NCBI RefSeq assembly: GCF_000423545.1
Contig: NZ_AUIE01000023.1
Span: 59,015 to 123,014, forward strand
Source: Metapseudomonas resinovorans DSM 21078
Lineage (GTDB): Bacteria; Pseudomonadota; Gammaproteobacteria; Pseudomonadales; Pseudomonadaceae
Reading direction: 5' to 3'
DNA length: 64,000 nucleotides
The notes beneath the pieces are model-generated. The model was not told where the DNA came from. It was given only the letters and a program-made list of their open reading frames with translations, and ran no database searches. The position numbers and the translations under genes were made by a program. Of the stretch, positions 35,722 to 43,422 are shown in pieces; the first letter of the stretch is position 1, and every line of letters begins with the position of its first letter.

Positions 35722-36729
35722 ATGGGGGTCTACAGGTTGGAACATCCCGAGAAGCTGCGGTCACACTTGGCGAACGGTCGCAGGCTTTTCGAGGTGCGCC
35801 CGGACGAGGGGGAGATGTGGCGTTGGCAACAGGTGGATGCAGCCGACGTTCAACCTTTCAAGGCTCCACTCGATCCCCCCGTCGATACGCCGCGGCGCTT
35901 CCTCTTCGCCGAGCGTGAGCTGCTGTTCCGATTCGAGGGCGGCAACTTCTATTCAGCCCTGCCCGAGCCGGCGCCCCAGGTCCTGTTCGGCGTGCACAGT
36001 TGCGATCTTCAGGCGATTGCCTATCTGGACCTGGTATTTGCCGATGATCCCCACTACCAGGCCCGCCGTCGTGCCACCTTGCTGGTGGGACTCGATTGCC
36101 ACCGCAGCTGCAACGCCGGCTTCTGCACCGCCCTGTCGAGCGGTCCGCGCGTTCGCCAGAGCATGGCGGATCTGGTACTGCTGCCGCTCGAACGCTGTGG
36201 TTACGCGTTGCTGGTGACGTCGACGGCGGGGGCGATTGCCCTGCAGGGGCTCGACCTGGAACCGGCTGAGGTGGAGTGGCAAGCCGAGCGGGTGCGAAAT
36301 TCGGCAAGGGTATCGGCGGCTCAGGGAGGCGACGATGACGTCGCCAATGGCATTGCCTTCATCAATGCGGGGTTGGTGGCTGCCGAGACCTGGGAAGGGA
36401 TCGCGCTGGATTTCCTGGGCGCTGGCGATTGCGCGCGGCTATGCCCGACTTGCACCTGCTTTTCGACGGAAATGCGCCCGGTCGATGGCGCTCTGGCTTG
36501 CGCCGGGGAACGAGTCTGGGATAGCTGCCTGTCAGAAACGTTCCAGTTGGAATCCCAAGGGCGCAATCCCAGTAGTCGTGCCGGGCAGCGTACGCAGCAC
36601 TTCTGGTTGCACAAGTTCGGCAATGCCTTCAAGGAGCGCTACGGCGGTTATGGGTGCGTGGGGTGCGGACGATGCGAGCGTGCCGGCATGGGAGCGTTGC
36701 AGGTGTTGCGACGGGTCAATGCGTCATGA
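35722..36729 (+). CDS. Sulfhydrogenase beta / anaerobic sulfite reductase A-like Fe-S protein
   Basis: 335 residues from ATG 35722 (GAGGAGCACC upstream; the frame from 35680 adds 14 residues). The N-terminal part has the family's LFGVHSCDLQAIAYLDLVF and LDCHRSCNAGFCTA segments. The C-terminal part holds two cysteine groups for iron-sulfur clusters, CARLCPTCTC and GYGCVGCGRC. These proteins pass electrons between a flavin subunit and a catalytic unit. The next gene is the flavin subunit (ATGA overlap), but no catalytic hydrogenase or sulfite reductase gene is present. Confidence 0.82.
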   Translation: MGVYRLEHPEKLRSHLANGRRLFEVRPDEGEMWRWQQVDAADVQPFKAPLDPPVDTPRRFLFAERELLFRFEGGNFYSALPEPAPQVLFGVHSCDLQAIAYLDLVFADDPHYQARRRATLLVGLDCHRSCNAGFCTALSSGPRVRQSMADLVLLPLERCGYALLVTSTAGAIALQGLDLEPAEVEWQAERVRNSARVSAAQGGDDDVANGIAFINAGLVAAETWEGIALDFLGAGDCARLCPTCTCFSTEMRPVDGALACAGERVWDSCLSETFQLESQGRNPSSRAGQRTQHFWLHKFGNAFKERYGGYGCVGCGRCERAGMGALQVLRRVNAS

Positions 36730-37568
36730 TCAGTCTCACACCCAGAAGGCTGAAGCTGGCAAGGCGGCAGGAGGACGGCGACAGCTCACAAGTGCTTCAA
36801 CTCGTCATCGATCATCCCCTGGATTGCGACCTTGAGACCATCCCCGGGCAGTTCTTCATGCTTAGCCTGACGGGTGTAGGAGAGGGCCCGTTCAGTTATC
36901 TGGAGATGCCGGACAGCCTGGGAAACTTTCGCGCGCTCGTTCGTTCCAGGGGGCGCCTCACTTCAGCGCTCCTGTCCCAGCCCGAAGGGACGGTGCTGGG
37001 CTACCGAGGGCCATACGGGGTCGGTTGGCCCTTGCTTATCGGCCGCCATTCCGTCCTGATCATTACCCTTGGATACGGGCTGGTTTCCCTGGCTTCCTAT
37101 ATTCAGGAAGCCTGCAACTGGGGCCTGCCAGGGAACCTGCGCCTGCTGCATATCAGCAACGGCCGCGCATCCCTCGCGCTCGACGCGGCCCGTGCGCGCT
37201 GGCAATCCGAGTTGGACGTGGTGGAGCTGGTAGTGCCGGACATTTCGACCGCCCGGCCCCATGGTGCGGCGCTGCAGCTGCTTGCGGACCTGCTTGCTGC
37301 CGAACGGCCGGATGCTGTGCTTTGCTGCGGGCCAGAGCCCTTCATGCAGGCCGCCGGGCGCTTGTGCGTGGCCAAGGGCGTGGCGCCGGAAAGTATCTGG
37401 CTGTCGATCGTGCGGCGCATGTCGTGCGGCGTCGGCCTGTGCGGTCACTGCCACTTCGGCACGACCTACGTTTGCATGCACGGACCAGTCTTGCGCTACG
37501 ACCACTACTGGCAACAGATGCGCTACTGCGAACCGCACGTACCACGGCTGGGCGAATGGCTATGTTGA
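36726..37568 (+). CDS. Sulfhydrogenase gamma / FAD-NAD-[2Fe-2S] oxidoreductase subunit
   Basis: 280 residues. It has the ferredoxin-reductase-like FAD and NAD domains of the PyrK/HydG group, with a C-terminal [2Fe-2S] motif C-x4-C-x2-C-x7-C in SCGVGLCGHCHFGTTYVC. The NAD half includes VLCCGPEPFMQAAGRLC, the standard pyridine-nucleotide signature. Its start overlaps the stop of the iron-sulfur subunit. Together they form an NAD(P)H-electron-transfer module controlled from the Anr box upstream. The terminal electron partner is unknown. Confidence 0.83.
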   Translation: MISLTPRRLKLARRQEDGDSSQVLQLVIDHPLDCDLETIPGQFFMLSLTGVGEGPFSYLEMPDSLGNFRALVRSRGRLTSALLSQPEGTVLGYRGPYGVGWPLLIGRHSVLIITLGYGLVSLASYIQEACNWGLPGNLRLLHISNGRASLALDAARARWQSELDVVELVVPDISTARPHGAALQLLADLLAAERPDAVLCCGPEPFMQAAGRLCVAKGVAPESIWLSIVRRMSCGVGLCGHCHFGTTYVCMHGPVLRYDHYWQQMRYCEPHVPRLGEWLC

Positions 37569-37605
37569 GGGGGCAGATGCCTGGAGCGAGTTGGTCAGGG
37601 GCACT

Positions 37606-38391
37606 CTAACGTTGGGTCGGGACGTCCGAGTTCTGTTCCAGGCTGCCTTCTTCGTCGTGGGGATGGACCTGCCGGCATAGGGTCTGGATATCCAGCAGTC
37701 GCACTTCCCGGCCTTCGTTGTCGATCAGGCTCTGATCGCGAAAGCGGGTGAACAGGCGGCTGACCGTTTCTGTTGTCATGCCCAGGAAGTTGCCGATATC
37801 GCAGCGCTTCATCGGCAGCACGAAGTTCGATGCCGACAGGCCGCGCTGGCTGTAGCGAGCGGAGAGGTTGAGCAGGAACGCGGCGAAGCGCTGCTCTGCG
37901 CTGTCCCGTGAGTGGCTGTGACGTTCATGCTCTACATGAATTTCCCGACTCATGGTGCCCAGCAGTTGCTTTCGCAGCCCGGGCATCGTCCCCGCCAATT
38001 CTTCGAGCTGATGCAGGGGAATGGTGCAGACCGCCGAGGTTTCCAGCGCGACCGAATAGCTGGGGTAATTGTCGCTGCCTATGGCGTCCAGACCGATCAG
38101 TTCCCCCGGCAGGTGGAATCCAATGATCTGTTCCACGCCGTCGGCGGAGAGCAGGTAGGTCTTGATAGCACCTGAACGCAGTGCATAGACGTGTTGAACG
38201 GGTTCACCCGCGCGGATCAGGTAGTCGTGCTTATGAATCGGCCGGTTTCGCTTGATGATGCTTTCAAGCTCACTGATTTCAGCTTCGCACAGACTTACGG
38301 GCAGGCAAAAACGGCTCAGCGAGCAGTCGTGGCAGTTGATATGCAACCGCGCCTCCGATTTCTGGATGCTGCCCAGCGAGTCATGTGGCAT
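37606..38391 (-). CDS. FNR/Anr-type oxygen-sensing Crp-family regulator (paralogue)
   Basis: 261 residues. All four cluster ligands of E. coli FNR are present at identical numbers: Cys20, Cys23 and Cys29 in CHDCSLSRFC and Cys122 in ETSAVCTIP. The recognition helix region MKRCDIGNFLGMTTETVSRLFTRF contains the FNR-specific ETVSR. It is related to but clearly different from P. aeruginosa Anr (for example NRPIHKHDYLIRAGEP, a longer C-terminal tail), so it is an Anr paralogue or the local Anr. A weak ribosome site precedes the start. It converges with the electron-transfer pair. Confidence 0.9.
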   Translation of the reverse strand: MPHDSLGSIQKSEARLHINCHDCSLSRFCLPVSLCEAEISELESIIKRNRPIHKHDYLIRAGEPVQHVYALRSGAIKTYLLSADGVEQIIGFHLPGELIGLDAIGSDNYPSYSVALETSAVCTIPLHQLEELAGTMPGLRKQLLGTMSREIHVEHERHSHSRDSAEQRFAAFLLNLSARYSQRGLSASNFVLPMKRCDIGNFLGMTTETVSRLFTRFRDQSLIDNEGREVRLLDIQTLCRQVHPHDEEGSLEQNSDVPTQR

Positions 38392-38531
38392 GAAATTCGA
38401 CCGTTCAAGATTTCAAACACAAAGTCTAGGTGGTTGAAGAGCGTTGGAGAGGCCAGTTCGTCTGTTTTATGGCGAATTATTTCGCGCTCTTTACTGGTGA
38501 TCTTAAGTCTTTGATTTATTGATATTCGATC

Positions 38532-38665
38532 TTCCGGAGTCCCGGTCGAGCTTGGATGGTGGGTCGGTGAAGCGTGACCCACCCTACGGATGTGCCAGGT
38601 GCAGGGGCTGCTTGGCGTAGGGTGGACGTCGCTTTTTTTGTCCACCGTCCGGAATCCCGGTCGAG
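38532..38665. repeat. Dispersed repeat, copy B1, with flanking direct repeats
   Basis: The first 74 bp (38532-38604) match copy B2. An 18-bp near-perfect direct repeat, TCCGG(A)(G/A)TCCCGGTCGAG, bounds it at 38533-38550 and 38648-38665. Between them GGTGGAC (38621-38627) and GTCCACC (38640-38646) form a hairpin with a T-rich loop. The adjoining 38392-38531 stretch is AT-rich and should hold the promoter of the FNR-type gene. Confidence 0.65.
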
Positions 38666-38677
38666 TATCGGTGAAGG

Positions 38678-39661
38678 TCAGTGACCTTCGATTTGTTCGT
38701 TCGACAGGAGCACGGCGTCGTGCGGCCCCCACCGGGCCGATTCAAGGCGGTTGCGACCGCGTTGCTTGGCCTGGTAGAGCAACCGGTCCACGGCCTGGAT
38801 GAAGGGAAGGGGCTGGTCGTCGTGACGGGGAACCACCGTGCCGACGCCAAGGCTGATGGTGAGCAGGGAAGCAACGCCGGATTTCTCGTGGGGGATGCAC
38901 TGTTCGCGGATCAGCTTGCGGCAGCGCTCGGCCACCTGGCGGGCGGCGGGCTCGTCGGTAGCCGGGAGGATCAGCACGAATTCCTCGCCGCCGAAACGGG
39001 CGACGAAGTCGCGGGGGCGAATGGCGGCATTCATCAGGGCGCGGCCGACGCTCCTCAGGCAGTCGTCGCCCTGGATATGGCCGTAGTGATCGTTGTACTG
39101 CTTGAAGTAGTCGATATCGAGCAGGATCAGCGACAGCGGCTCACCCGTGCGTTGGGCGTTGGCCCATTCCATGTCGAGCATCGAGTCGAACATACGGCGG
39201 TTGGCGACACCGGTGAGGCCATCCTTGTAGGAGTACTCCTCAAGTTGCTTCTGCAGGTCGATCAGTTGCTGCTCGGCTTTCTTTCGCTCGCTGATGTCGA
39301 ACATGAAGCCGATCAGGGCTTCCACGTCGCCCTCGCTGTTGCGCATCACGTGCACCACGTCGCGAATCCACACGTAGTCGCCGCTGGCGGTGAGGGCGCG
39401 ATAGTCCGCCTCGTGGTCGGTACCGGCCTGGGACTGGGAAACGCAGAAGGCGACGACCGCGTCTCGGTCGTCCGGATGCATGCGCTCGGCCCAGTCATTG
39501 ACCGTCACCCAGCTGGACTGGCTCCAGCCCAGCAGTTCTTCGATCTGTGGGCCGATGTAGGCGAAGGTCATGGTCTGCCAGTCGATCTTCCAGGGGATCG
39601 CCCGGGTGGACTCCAGCAAGGCCTTGTAGACCTCCTGGGTGGATTCGATGTCGTCGCTCAT
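38678..39661 (-). CDS. PAS-GGDEF diguanylate cyclase
   Basis: 327 residues, soluble. A PAS fold (residues about 20-130, PAS/PAC signature GFMFDISERKKAEQQL) is joined by a helical linker to a GGDEF domain with GGEEF active site and an RPRD inhibitory site five residues before it, so product-inhibited c-di-GMP synthesis is expected. No EAL domain. It is a single gene between a repeat region and mltA. Confidence 0.92.
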   Translation of the reverse strand: MSDDIESTQEVYKALLESTRAIPWKIDWQTMTFAYIGPQIEELLGWSQSSWVTVNDWAERMHPDDRDAVVAFCVSQSQAGTDHEADYRALTASGDYVWIRDVVHVMRNSEGDVEALIGFMFDISERKKAEQQLIDLQKQLEEYSYKDGLTGVANRRMFDSMLDMEWANAQRTGEPLSLILLDIDYFKQYNDHYGHIQGDDCLRSVGRALMNAAIRPRDFVARFGGEEFVLILPATDEPAARQVAERCRKLIREQCIPHEKSGVASLLTISLGVGTVVPRHDDQPLPFIQAVDRLLYQAKQRGRNRLESARWGPHDAVLLSNEQIEGH

Positions 39662-39833
39662 GGCTGCCCCCGTGCTGGCCGATTCGGTTGGCGCCTTCCC
39701 TTGCGCAAAGCCTTCTTATACCGAATCAGCCGGGATTCAGGCAGTGGCCTCGAAGGCCAGGAGATCGATCTCGTTGCCTTGCGCCCAGGCGCCGCAGAAT
39801 GCCCCAGCCAGGGCGTGCCGGGGCGGTGCGTGG

Positions 39834-41003
39834 TCAAGCGCCCGGTTGCGCGGCGGGGGCGGCATTGGGCAGGGCGACGCCCTTGGGCCAAAGCAGCCAG
39901 ATCTGGCCCTGCTGCTTCATGTTGCCGGCCAGTTCGCCCGCTTCGGCACCGGTACCCCAGAACAGGTCCGCGCGTACTTCGCCGGCGATGGCGCCGCCGG
40001 TGTCCTGGGCGGCCACCGGGCGGGTCACCAGGCTGCCGTCGGGGCGGGTGGTGGAGAGCCAGAGCAGGCTGCCCAGGGGGATCACCTTGCGGTCGATGGC
40101 GACGCTGTAACCGGCGGTGAGCGGCACGTTGAGGGAACCGCGCGGGCCTTCGTTGCTGTCCGGATTGAGGCCGAAGAAAACGAAGCTGGGGTTGCTCGCC
40201 AGCAGTTCCGGCACCCGTTGCGGGTTCGCTTTCGCCCAGTCGCGGATTGCGCCCATGCTGACGTCTTCTTTGTTCAGTTGCCCTTGCTCCACCAGCCAGC
40301 GCCCCACCGGGCGATACGGGTGGCCGTTCTGGTCGGCATAGCCGATACGCAGTTGGCGACCGCTTTCCAGCTGGATGCGGCCGGAGCCCTGGATCTGCAG
40401 GAACTGCAGGTCCATCGGGTCGGTCAGCCAGGCCAGCACCGGGGCCTTGACGCCCTGGGTGCGGATGGTGGCGGCGTCGTCATAGGGCTTGAGGACGCGA
40501 CCTTCCAGGCGGCCGCGCAGGCGCTTGCCCTTGAGCTCGGGGTAGAGGCTGTCCAGGGCGACCACGATCATGTCTTCGGGAATCCCGTAGACCGGAATCG
40601 GCGTTTGCTCGGTCTGTTCCAGGCTGCCGGCATACACCGGCTCGTAGTAGCCGGTGATCAGGCCTTCGGGGCTGTTGCGGGCGTTGCGCAGGCTGTAGAC
40701 GTCCAGTTGGGACTGCAGGTAGGCGCGCACGGCGACCGGATCTTCCGGTACCTGGGTGGCGCTGGTACAGGTAGCGGACCAGACCGGGTCCTTGGCCAGT
40801 CGCGCGCAGGCCGAACGCCAGGCGTTGAAGCCGGCAATCACATCGGCATCGCTGCTGGCAGGGAGGTCTTCCCAACGGGCCTTGGAATAGGTGTCGACCT
40901 TTGGCGGTTCGGGCTTGGCGGGCTCCTTGTCGCAACCGGCGAGCAGGGAGAGCAGGGCGGCGACGCAGAGCGCCAGCCGACCCCGGCGGAAGAGGGGGGT
41001 CAT
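39834..41003 (-). CDS. mltA: Membrane-bound lytic murein transglycosylase A
   Basis: 389 residues from ATG 41003. Lipoprotein signal with LSLLAGC lipobox near residue 24. MltA/3D-type features are present: ITGYYEPVYAGSLEQTEQTPIPVYG, the LDSLYPELKGKRLRGRLEGR region, and the C-terminal 3D domain with AGYSVAIDRKVIPLGSLLWLST and AAQDTGGAIAGEVRADLFWGTG (three conserved Asp, including the catalytic one). It cleaves peptidoglycan glycan strands from the outer membrane. Confidence 0.93.
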   Translation of the reverse strand: MTPLFRRGRLALCVAALLSLLAGCDKEPAKPEPPKVDTYSKARWEDLPASSDADVIAGFNAWRSACARLAKDPVWSATCTSATQVPEDPVAVRAYLQSQLDVYSLRNARNSPEGLITGYYEPVYAGSLEQTEQTPIPVYGIPEDMIVVALDSLYPELKGKRLRGRLEGRVLKPYDDAATIRTQGVKAPVLAWLTDPMDLQFLQIQGSGRIQLESGRQLRIGYADQNGHPYRPVGRWLVEQGQLNKEDVSMGAIRDWAKANPQRVPELLASNPSFVFFGLNPDSNEGPRGSLNVPLTAGYSVAIDRKVIPLGSLLWLSTTRPDGSLVTRPVAAQDTGGAIAGEVRADLFWGTGAEAGELAGNMKQQGQIWLLWPKGVALPNAAPAAQPGA

Positions 41004-41163
41004 CACGTCGTGGTGTTCCTGGTGAGTGATTCGAGCGCGGTAGCTTGGTGAATGGCTGGGTCAACGTCAAATTCGACGCACGGTTGTATTGATCCAAGCC
41101 ACTGAAATCATAAGGAAATATTCATCTAATAGGGTGCTCGCAGCTTTTACAGAGGCCTTTGGT

Positions 41164-41358
41164 GTGACCCGTATCGTTAGAAACTTCCGCAAGACCCTCG
41201 ACGCCGTGGCCCTGAACAACGAGGCCGCCGCCGTGGCCGTGATGCGCGCAGCCGACCGAATCGGCGACGCCGCGCTGAAAGAACAGCTGTTCAATGTGAT
41301 CCAGCGAATGAATCAGGACGCGGCCGAGCTGCGCGTGGTGCGTGACCATGTCTCCTGA
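41164..41358 (+). CDS. Small conserved hypothetical protein
   Basis: 65 residues from GTG 41164, with AGAGG 8 nt upstream; the frame is open to 41089, but that part is AT-rich and looks like promoter (GAAATATTCATCTAATAGG). The product (MTRIVRNFRKTLDAVALNNEAAAVAVMRAADRIGDAALKEQLF) is helical and amphipathic, without membrane segment. Compact ORF and good ribosome site argue it is real. Function unknown. Confidence 0.7.
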   Translation: MTRIVRNFRKTLDAVALNNEAAAVAVMRAADRIGDAALKEQLFNVIQRMNQDAAELRVVRDHVS

Positions 41359-41404
41359 ACAGCTGCAGGGGGATGCTTCTGCTTCGATCGAATGAAATTG
41401 CTGC

Positions 41405-41434
41405 TTGACCTGAAGGCACCCGGGCTTCTAGATT
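41405..41434 (+). promoter_or_regulatory. Sigma-70-type promoter of the ilvA leader
   Basis: TTGACC at 41405-41410 and TAGATT at 41429-41434 with an 18-bp spacer. The predicted start falls at 41441-41442, that is, on or one base before the ATG of the leader peptide. Confidence 0.55.
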
Positions 41435-41441
41435 GCCCGCC

Positions 41442-41507
41442 ATGACTCAATTCCCTTGGTTGTCCGGCCCCGCGATAATTACCGCCATTCCAGCAGTGGC
41501 GGGTTAG
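41442..41507 (+). CDS. ilvA leader peptide (attenuator ORF)
   Basis: A 21-codon ORF ending AIITAIPAVAG-stop at 41505-41507. It contains three Ile codons (ATA 41475, ATT 41478, ATT 41487), one Thr, one Val and several Ala in its last eleven residues; ATA is rare in this GC-rich genome. No Shine-Dalgarno site precedes it, and the predicted transcription start is at its ATG, so it may be translated leaderless. The Ile codons overlap or abut segment 1 of the attenuator, as expected if stalling for lack of Ile-tRNA prevents the terminator from forming. Confidence 0.8.
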   Translation: MTQFPWLSGPAIITAIPAVAG

Positions 41508-41548
41508 CCGACGACCAAACAAAAACCCGCCCTCGAGGCGGGTTTTTT
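41482..41548 (+). promoter_or_regulatory. Transcription attenuator of ilvA (1:2, 2:3, 3:4 hairpins)
   Basis: Segment 1 CCGCCA (41482-41487) pairs with segment 2 TGGCGG (41497-41502). Segment 2, as GGCGGGTT (41498-41505), is a perfect complement of segment 3 AACCCGCC (41524-41531). Segment 3 also forms the terminator with segment 4 (41537-41547). These three mutually exclusive pairings give the classic attenuation switch. Stalling on the Ile codons covers segment 1, allowing 2:3 (anti-terminator). Confidence 0.8.
41521..41548 (+). terminator. Attenuator terminator before ilvA
   Basis: AAAAACCCGCC (41521-41531) with complement GGCGGGTTTTT (41537-41547) around a CTCGA loop, followed by further T. 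A textbook intrinsic terminator located 44 bp ahead of the ilvA start codon, in the ilvA leader. Confidence 0.9.
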
Positions 41549-41591
41549 CCTTCTGTCTCCTGGGCGCTGAAATCGAAACCAGGAGCCCAGC

Positions 41592-43172
41592 ATGACCACC
41601 TTCACCACCCAACCCGGCACCCCGCTCACCGAGCGCCCACTGGATGAGCGCGAAGGCCTGCTCAAACACTACGTGCGCGAGATCCTCGCCGCGCCCGTGT
41701 ACGACGTGGCCATCGAAACGCCCCTGCAGCCGGCACGCCAGCTCAGCGAGCGCCTGGGCAACCAGGTGCTGCTCAAGCGCGAAGACCTGCAGCCGGTGTA
41801 CTCGTTCAAGATTCGCGGCGCCTACAACCGCGTGGTGCAACTGAGCGCCGAAGAGCGTGCGCGCGGGGTGATCGCCGCTTCGGCTGGCAACCATGCGCAG
41901 GGGCTGGCGCTGGCAGCGCGTGAGCTGGGCGTGCAAGCGACCATCGTGATGCCGCGCACCACACCCGAACTGAAGGTGCAGGGCGTGCGTTCGCGTGGCG
42001 GCAAGGTGGTGCTGCATGGCGATGCCTTCCCCGATGCCCTGGCCCATGCGCTGAAACTGGCGGAGGAGCGCGGCTTGACCTTCGTTCCGCCCTACGACGA
42101 CCCGGACGTGATCGCTGGCCAGGGCACTGTGGCGATGGAAATCCTGCGCCAGCACGCCGGCCGCCTGGACGCGATCTTCGTACCGGTCGGCGGCGGCAGC
42201 CTGATCGCGGGCATCGCCGCCTACGTGAAATACCTGCGCCCCGAGGTGAAGGTGATCGGTGTCGAACCGGAGGACTCCAACTGCCTGCAAGCCGCCATGG
42301 CCGCCGGTGAGCGGGTGGTGCTCAGTCAGGTGGGGCTGTTCGCCGATGGCGTGGCGGTGGCGCAGATCGGCGCACATAACTTCGAGGTCTGCCGGCATTT
42401 CGTCGATGAGGTACTGACGGTGAGCGCCGACGAGATCTGTGCGGCGATCAAGGACATCTACGACGACACCCGCTCTGTCACCGAGCCAGCCGGTGCCCTG
42501 GCGGTGGCGGGGATCAAGAAGTACGTGGAGCGCGATGGCGTGAGCGACCACACCCTGGTGGCCATCGACTCGGGCGCCAATATCAACTTCGACCGTCTGC
42601 GCCATGTGGCCGAGCGTGCCGAGCTGGGGGAAAAGCGCGAGGCCATCGTCGCCGTGACCCTGCCGGAGCGCCCCGGTGCGTTCAAGGCGTTCTGCGAGGC
42701 CCTGGGCCGGCGCCAGATCACCGAGTTCAACTACCGCTACAACTCGGGGGACGAGGCGCACATCTTCGTCGGTGTGCAAACCCATCCGCTGACCGATCCG
42801 CGCCAGGCTTTGGTGGAGAACCTGCAGGAGCAGGGTTTTCCGGTGCTGGACCTGACCGATAACGAGCTGGCCAAGCTGCACGTCCGTCATATGGTGGGAG
42901 GCCGCGCTGCGTACATCGGCGAAGAGCGGCTGTTCAGTTTCGAGTTTCCCGAGCGCCCCGGTGCTTTGTTCAACTTCCTCGACAAGCTGGGCGGGCGCTG
43001 GAACATCACCCTGTTCCACTACCGCAACCATGGCGCCGCTAATGGACGCGTGCTGGCCGGGCTGGAAGTGCCGGAGGATGACTCCCACCTGATCCACGAA
43101 GCACTGGACGAAATCGGCTACCCCTACCGCGACGAGAGCGATAACCCGGCCTGCAAGCTGTTCCTGGGATAG
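41592..43172 (+). CDS. ilvA: Threonine ammonia-lyase, biosynthetic
   Basis: 526 residues from ATG 41592 (AGGAG 6 nt upstream). The PLP lysine lies in PVYSFKIRGAYN, the glycine loop is VGGGSLIAG, and SAGNHAQGLAL is the family signature. The C-terminal third carries two ACT-like regulatory repeats (LPERPGAFKAFCEAL and FPERPGALFNFLDKL), which bind isoleucine/valine in biosynthetic enzymes. It commits threonine to isoleucine synthesis. The leader attenuator just upstream fits Ile-responsive control, in addition to allosteric inhibition. Confidence 0.95.
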   Translation: MTTFTTQPGTPLTERPLDEREGLLKHYVREILAAPVYDVAIETPLQPARQLSERLGNQVLLKREDLQPVYSFKIRGAYNRVVQLSAEERARGVIAASAGNHAQGLALAARELGVQATIVMPRTTPELKVQGVRSRGGKVVLHGDAFPDALAHALKLAEERGLTFVPPYDDPDVIAGQGTVAMEILRQHAGRLDAIFVPVGGGSLIAGIAAYVKYLRPEVKVIGVEPEDSNCLQAAMAAGERVVLSQVGLFADGVAVAQIGAHNFEVCRHFVDEVLTVSADEICAAIKDIYDDTRSVTEPAGALAVAGIKKYVERDGVSDHTLVAIDSGANINFDRLRHVAERAELGEKREAIVAVTLPERPGAFKAFCEALGRRQITEFNYRYNSGDEAHIFVGVQTHPLTDPRQALVENLQEQGFPVLDLTDNELAKLHVRHMVGGRAAYIGEERLFSFEFPERPGALFNFLDKLGGRWNITLFHYRNHGAANGRVLAGLEVPEDDSHLIHEALDEIGYPYRDESDNPACKLFLG

Positions 43173-43203
43173 CGTCTGTTTTTGCGGGGGGGCGATTTCA
43201 ATT

Positions 43204-43300
43204 TTGTAGGGGCGATTTCAATCGCCAAGCGAACCGCAGGTTCGCCCTTCAAATTTCCAGGGGGAGCTGCGCCCCCCGCGCGAATGAATTCGCCCCCACA
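43204..43300 (+). repeat. Interspersed palindromic element, copy A2
   Basis: 97 bp, starting TTGTAGGGGCGATTTCAATC and ending in a TCGCCCCCACA complement. Nearly identical, in inverted orientation, to copy A3 at 45054-45152, and in the same orientation as the more distant A1. It lies between ilvA and the decarboxylase gene, where its hairpins may also end the ilvA transcript. Confidence 0.82.
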
Positions 43301-43354
43301 GTTCTTGTGTCCAGGCATTCAGATCGACCTCGTCAGGCAATTCCGACAAAAGCG

Positions 43355-43370
43355 ATGTTAACGCTAACAA
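43355..43370 (+). promoter_or_regulatory. GntR/LacI-type operator upstream of the decarboxylase gene
   Basis: ATGTTAACGCTAACAA, half-sites TGTTA and TAACA with a four-base centre ACGC, 53 bp before the decarboxylase start. It is close to the ATGTTA-N4-TAACAT consensus of gluconate-type LacI repressors and to the site in front of lutA at 49059-49074. Confidence 0.75.
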
Positions 43371-43422
43371 TCTGGTGTTAGAGTGCGCCACATTCGTTGA
43401 CCGATCCTTTGGAGGACTGCCC

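Noticed and set aside
38510..38524. TTGATTTATTGATAT upstream of the FNR-type gene as an Anr box
   Set aside because: Only one half-site fits; ATCAA is missing on the other side.
41089..41163. Upstream extension of the small protein at 41164
   Set aside because: The first 25 codons of the open frame are AT-rich promoter-like DNA, and the ribosome site points to GTG 41164.
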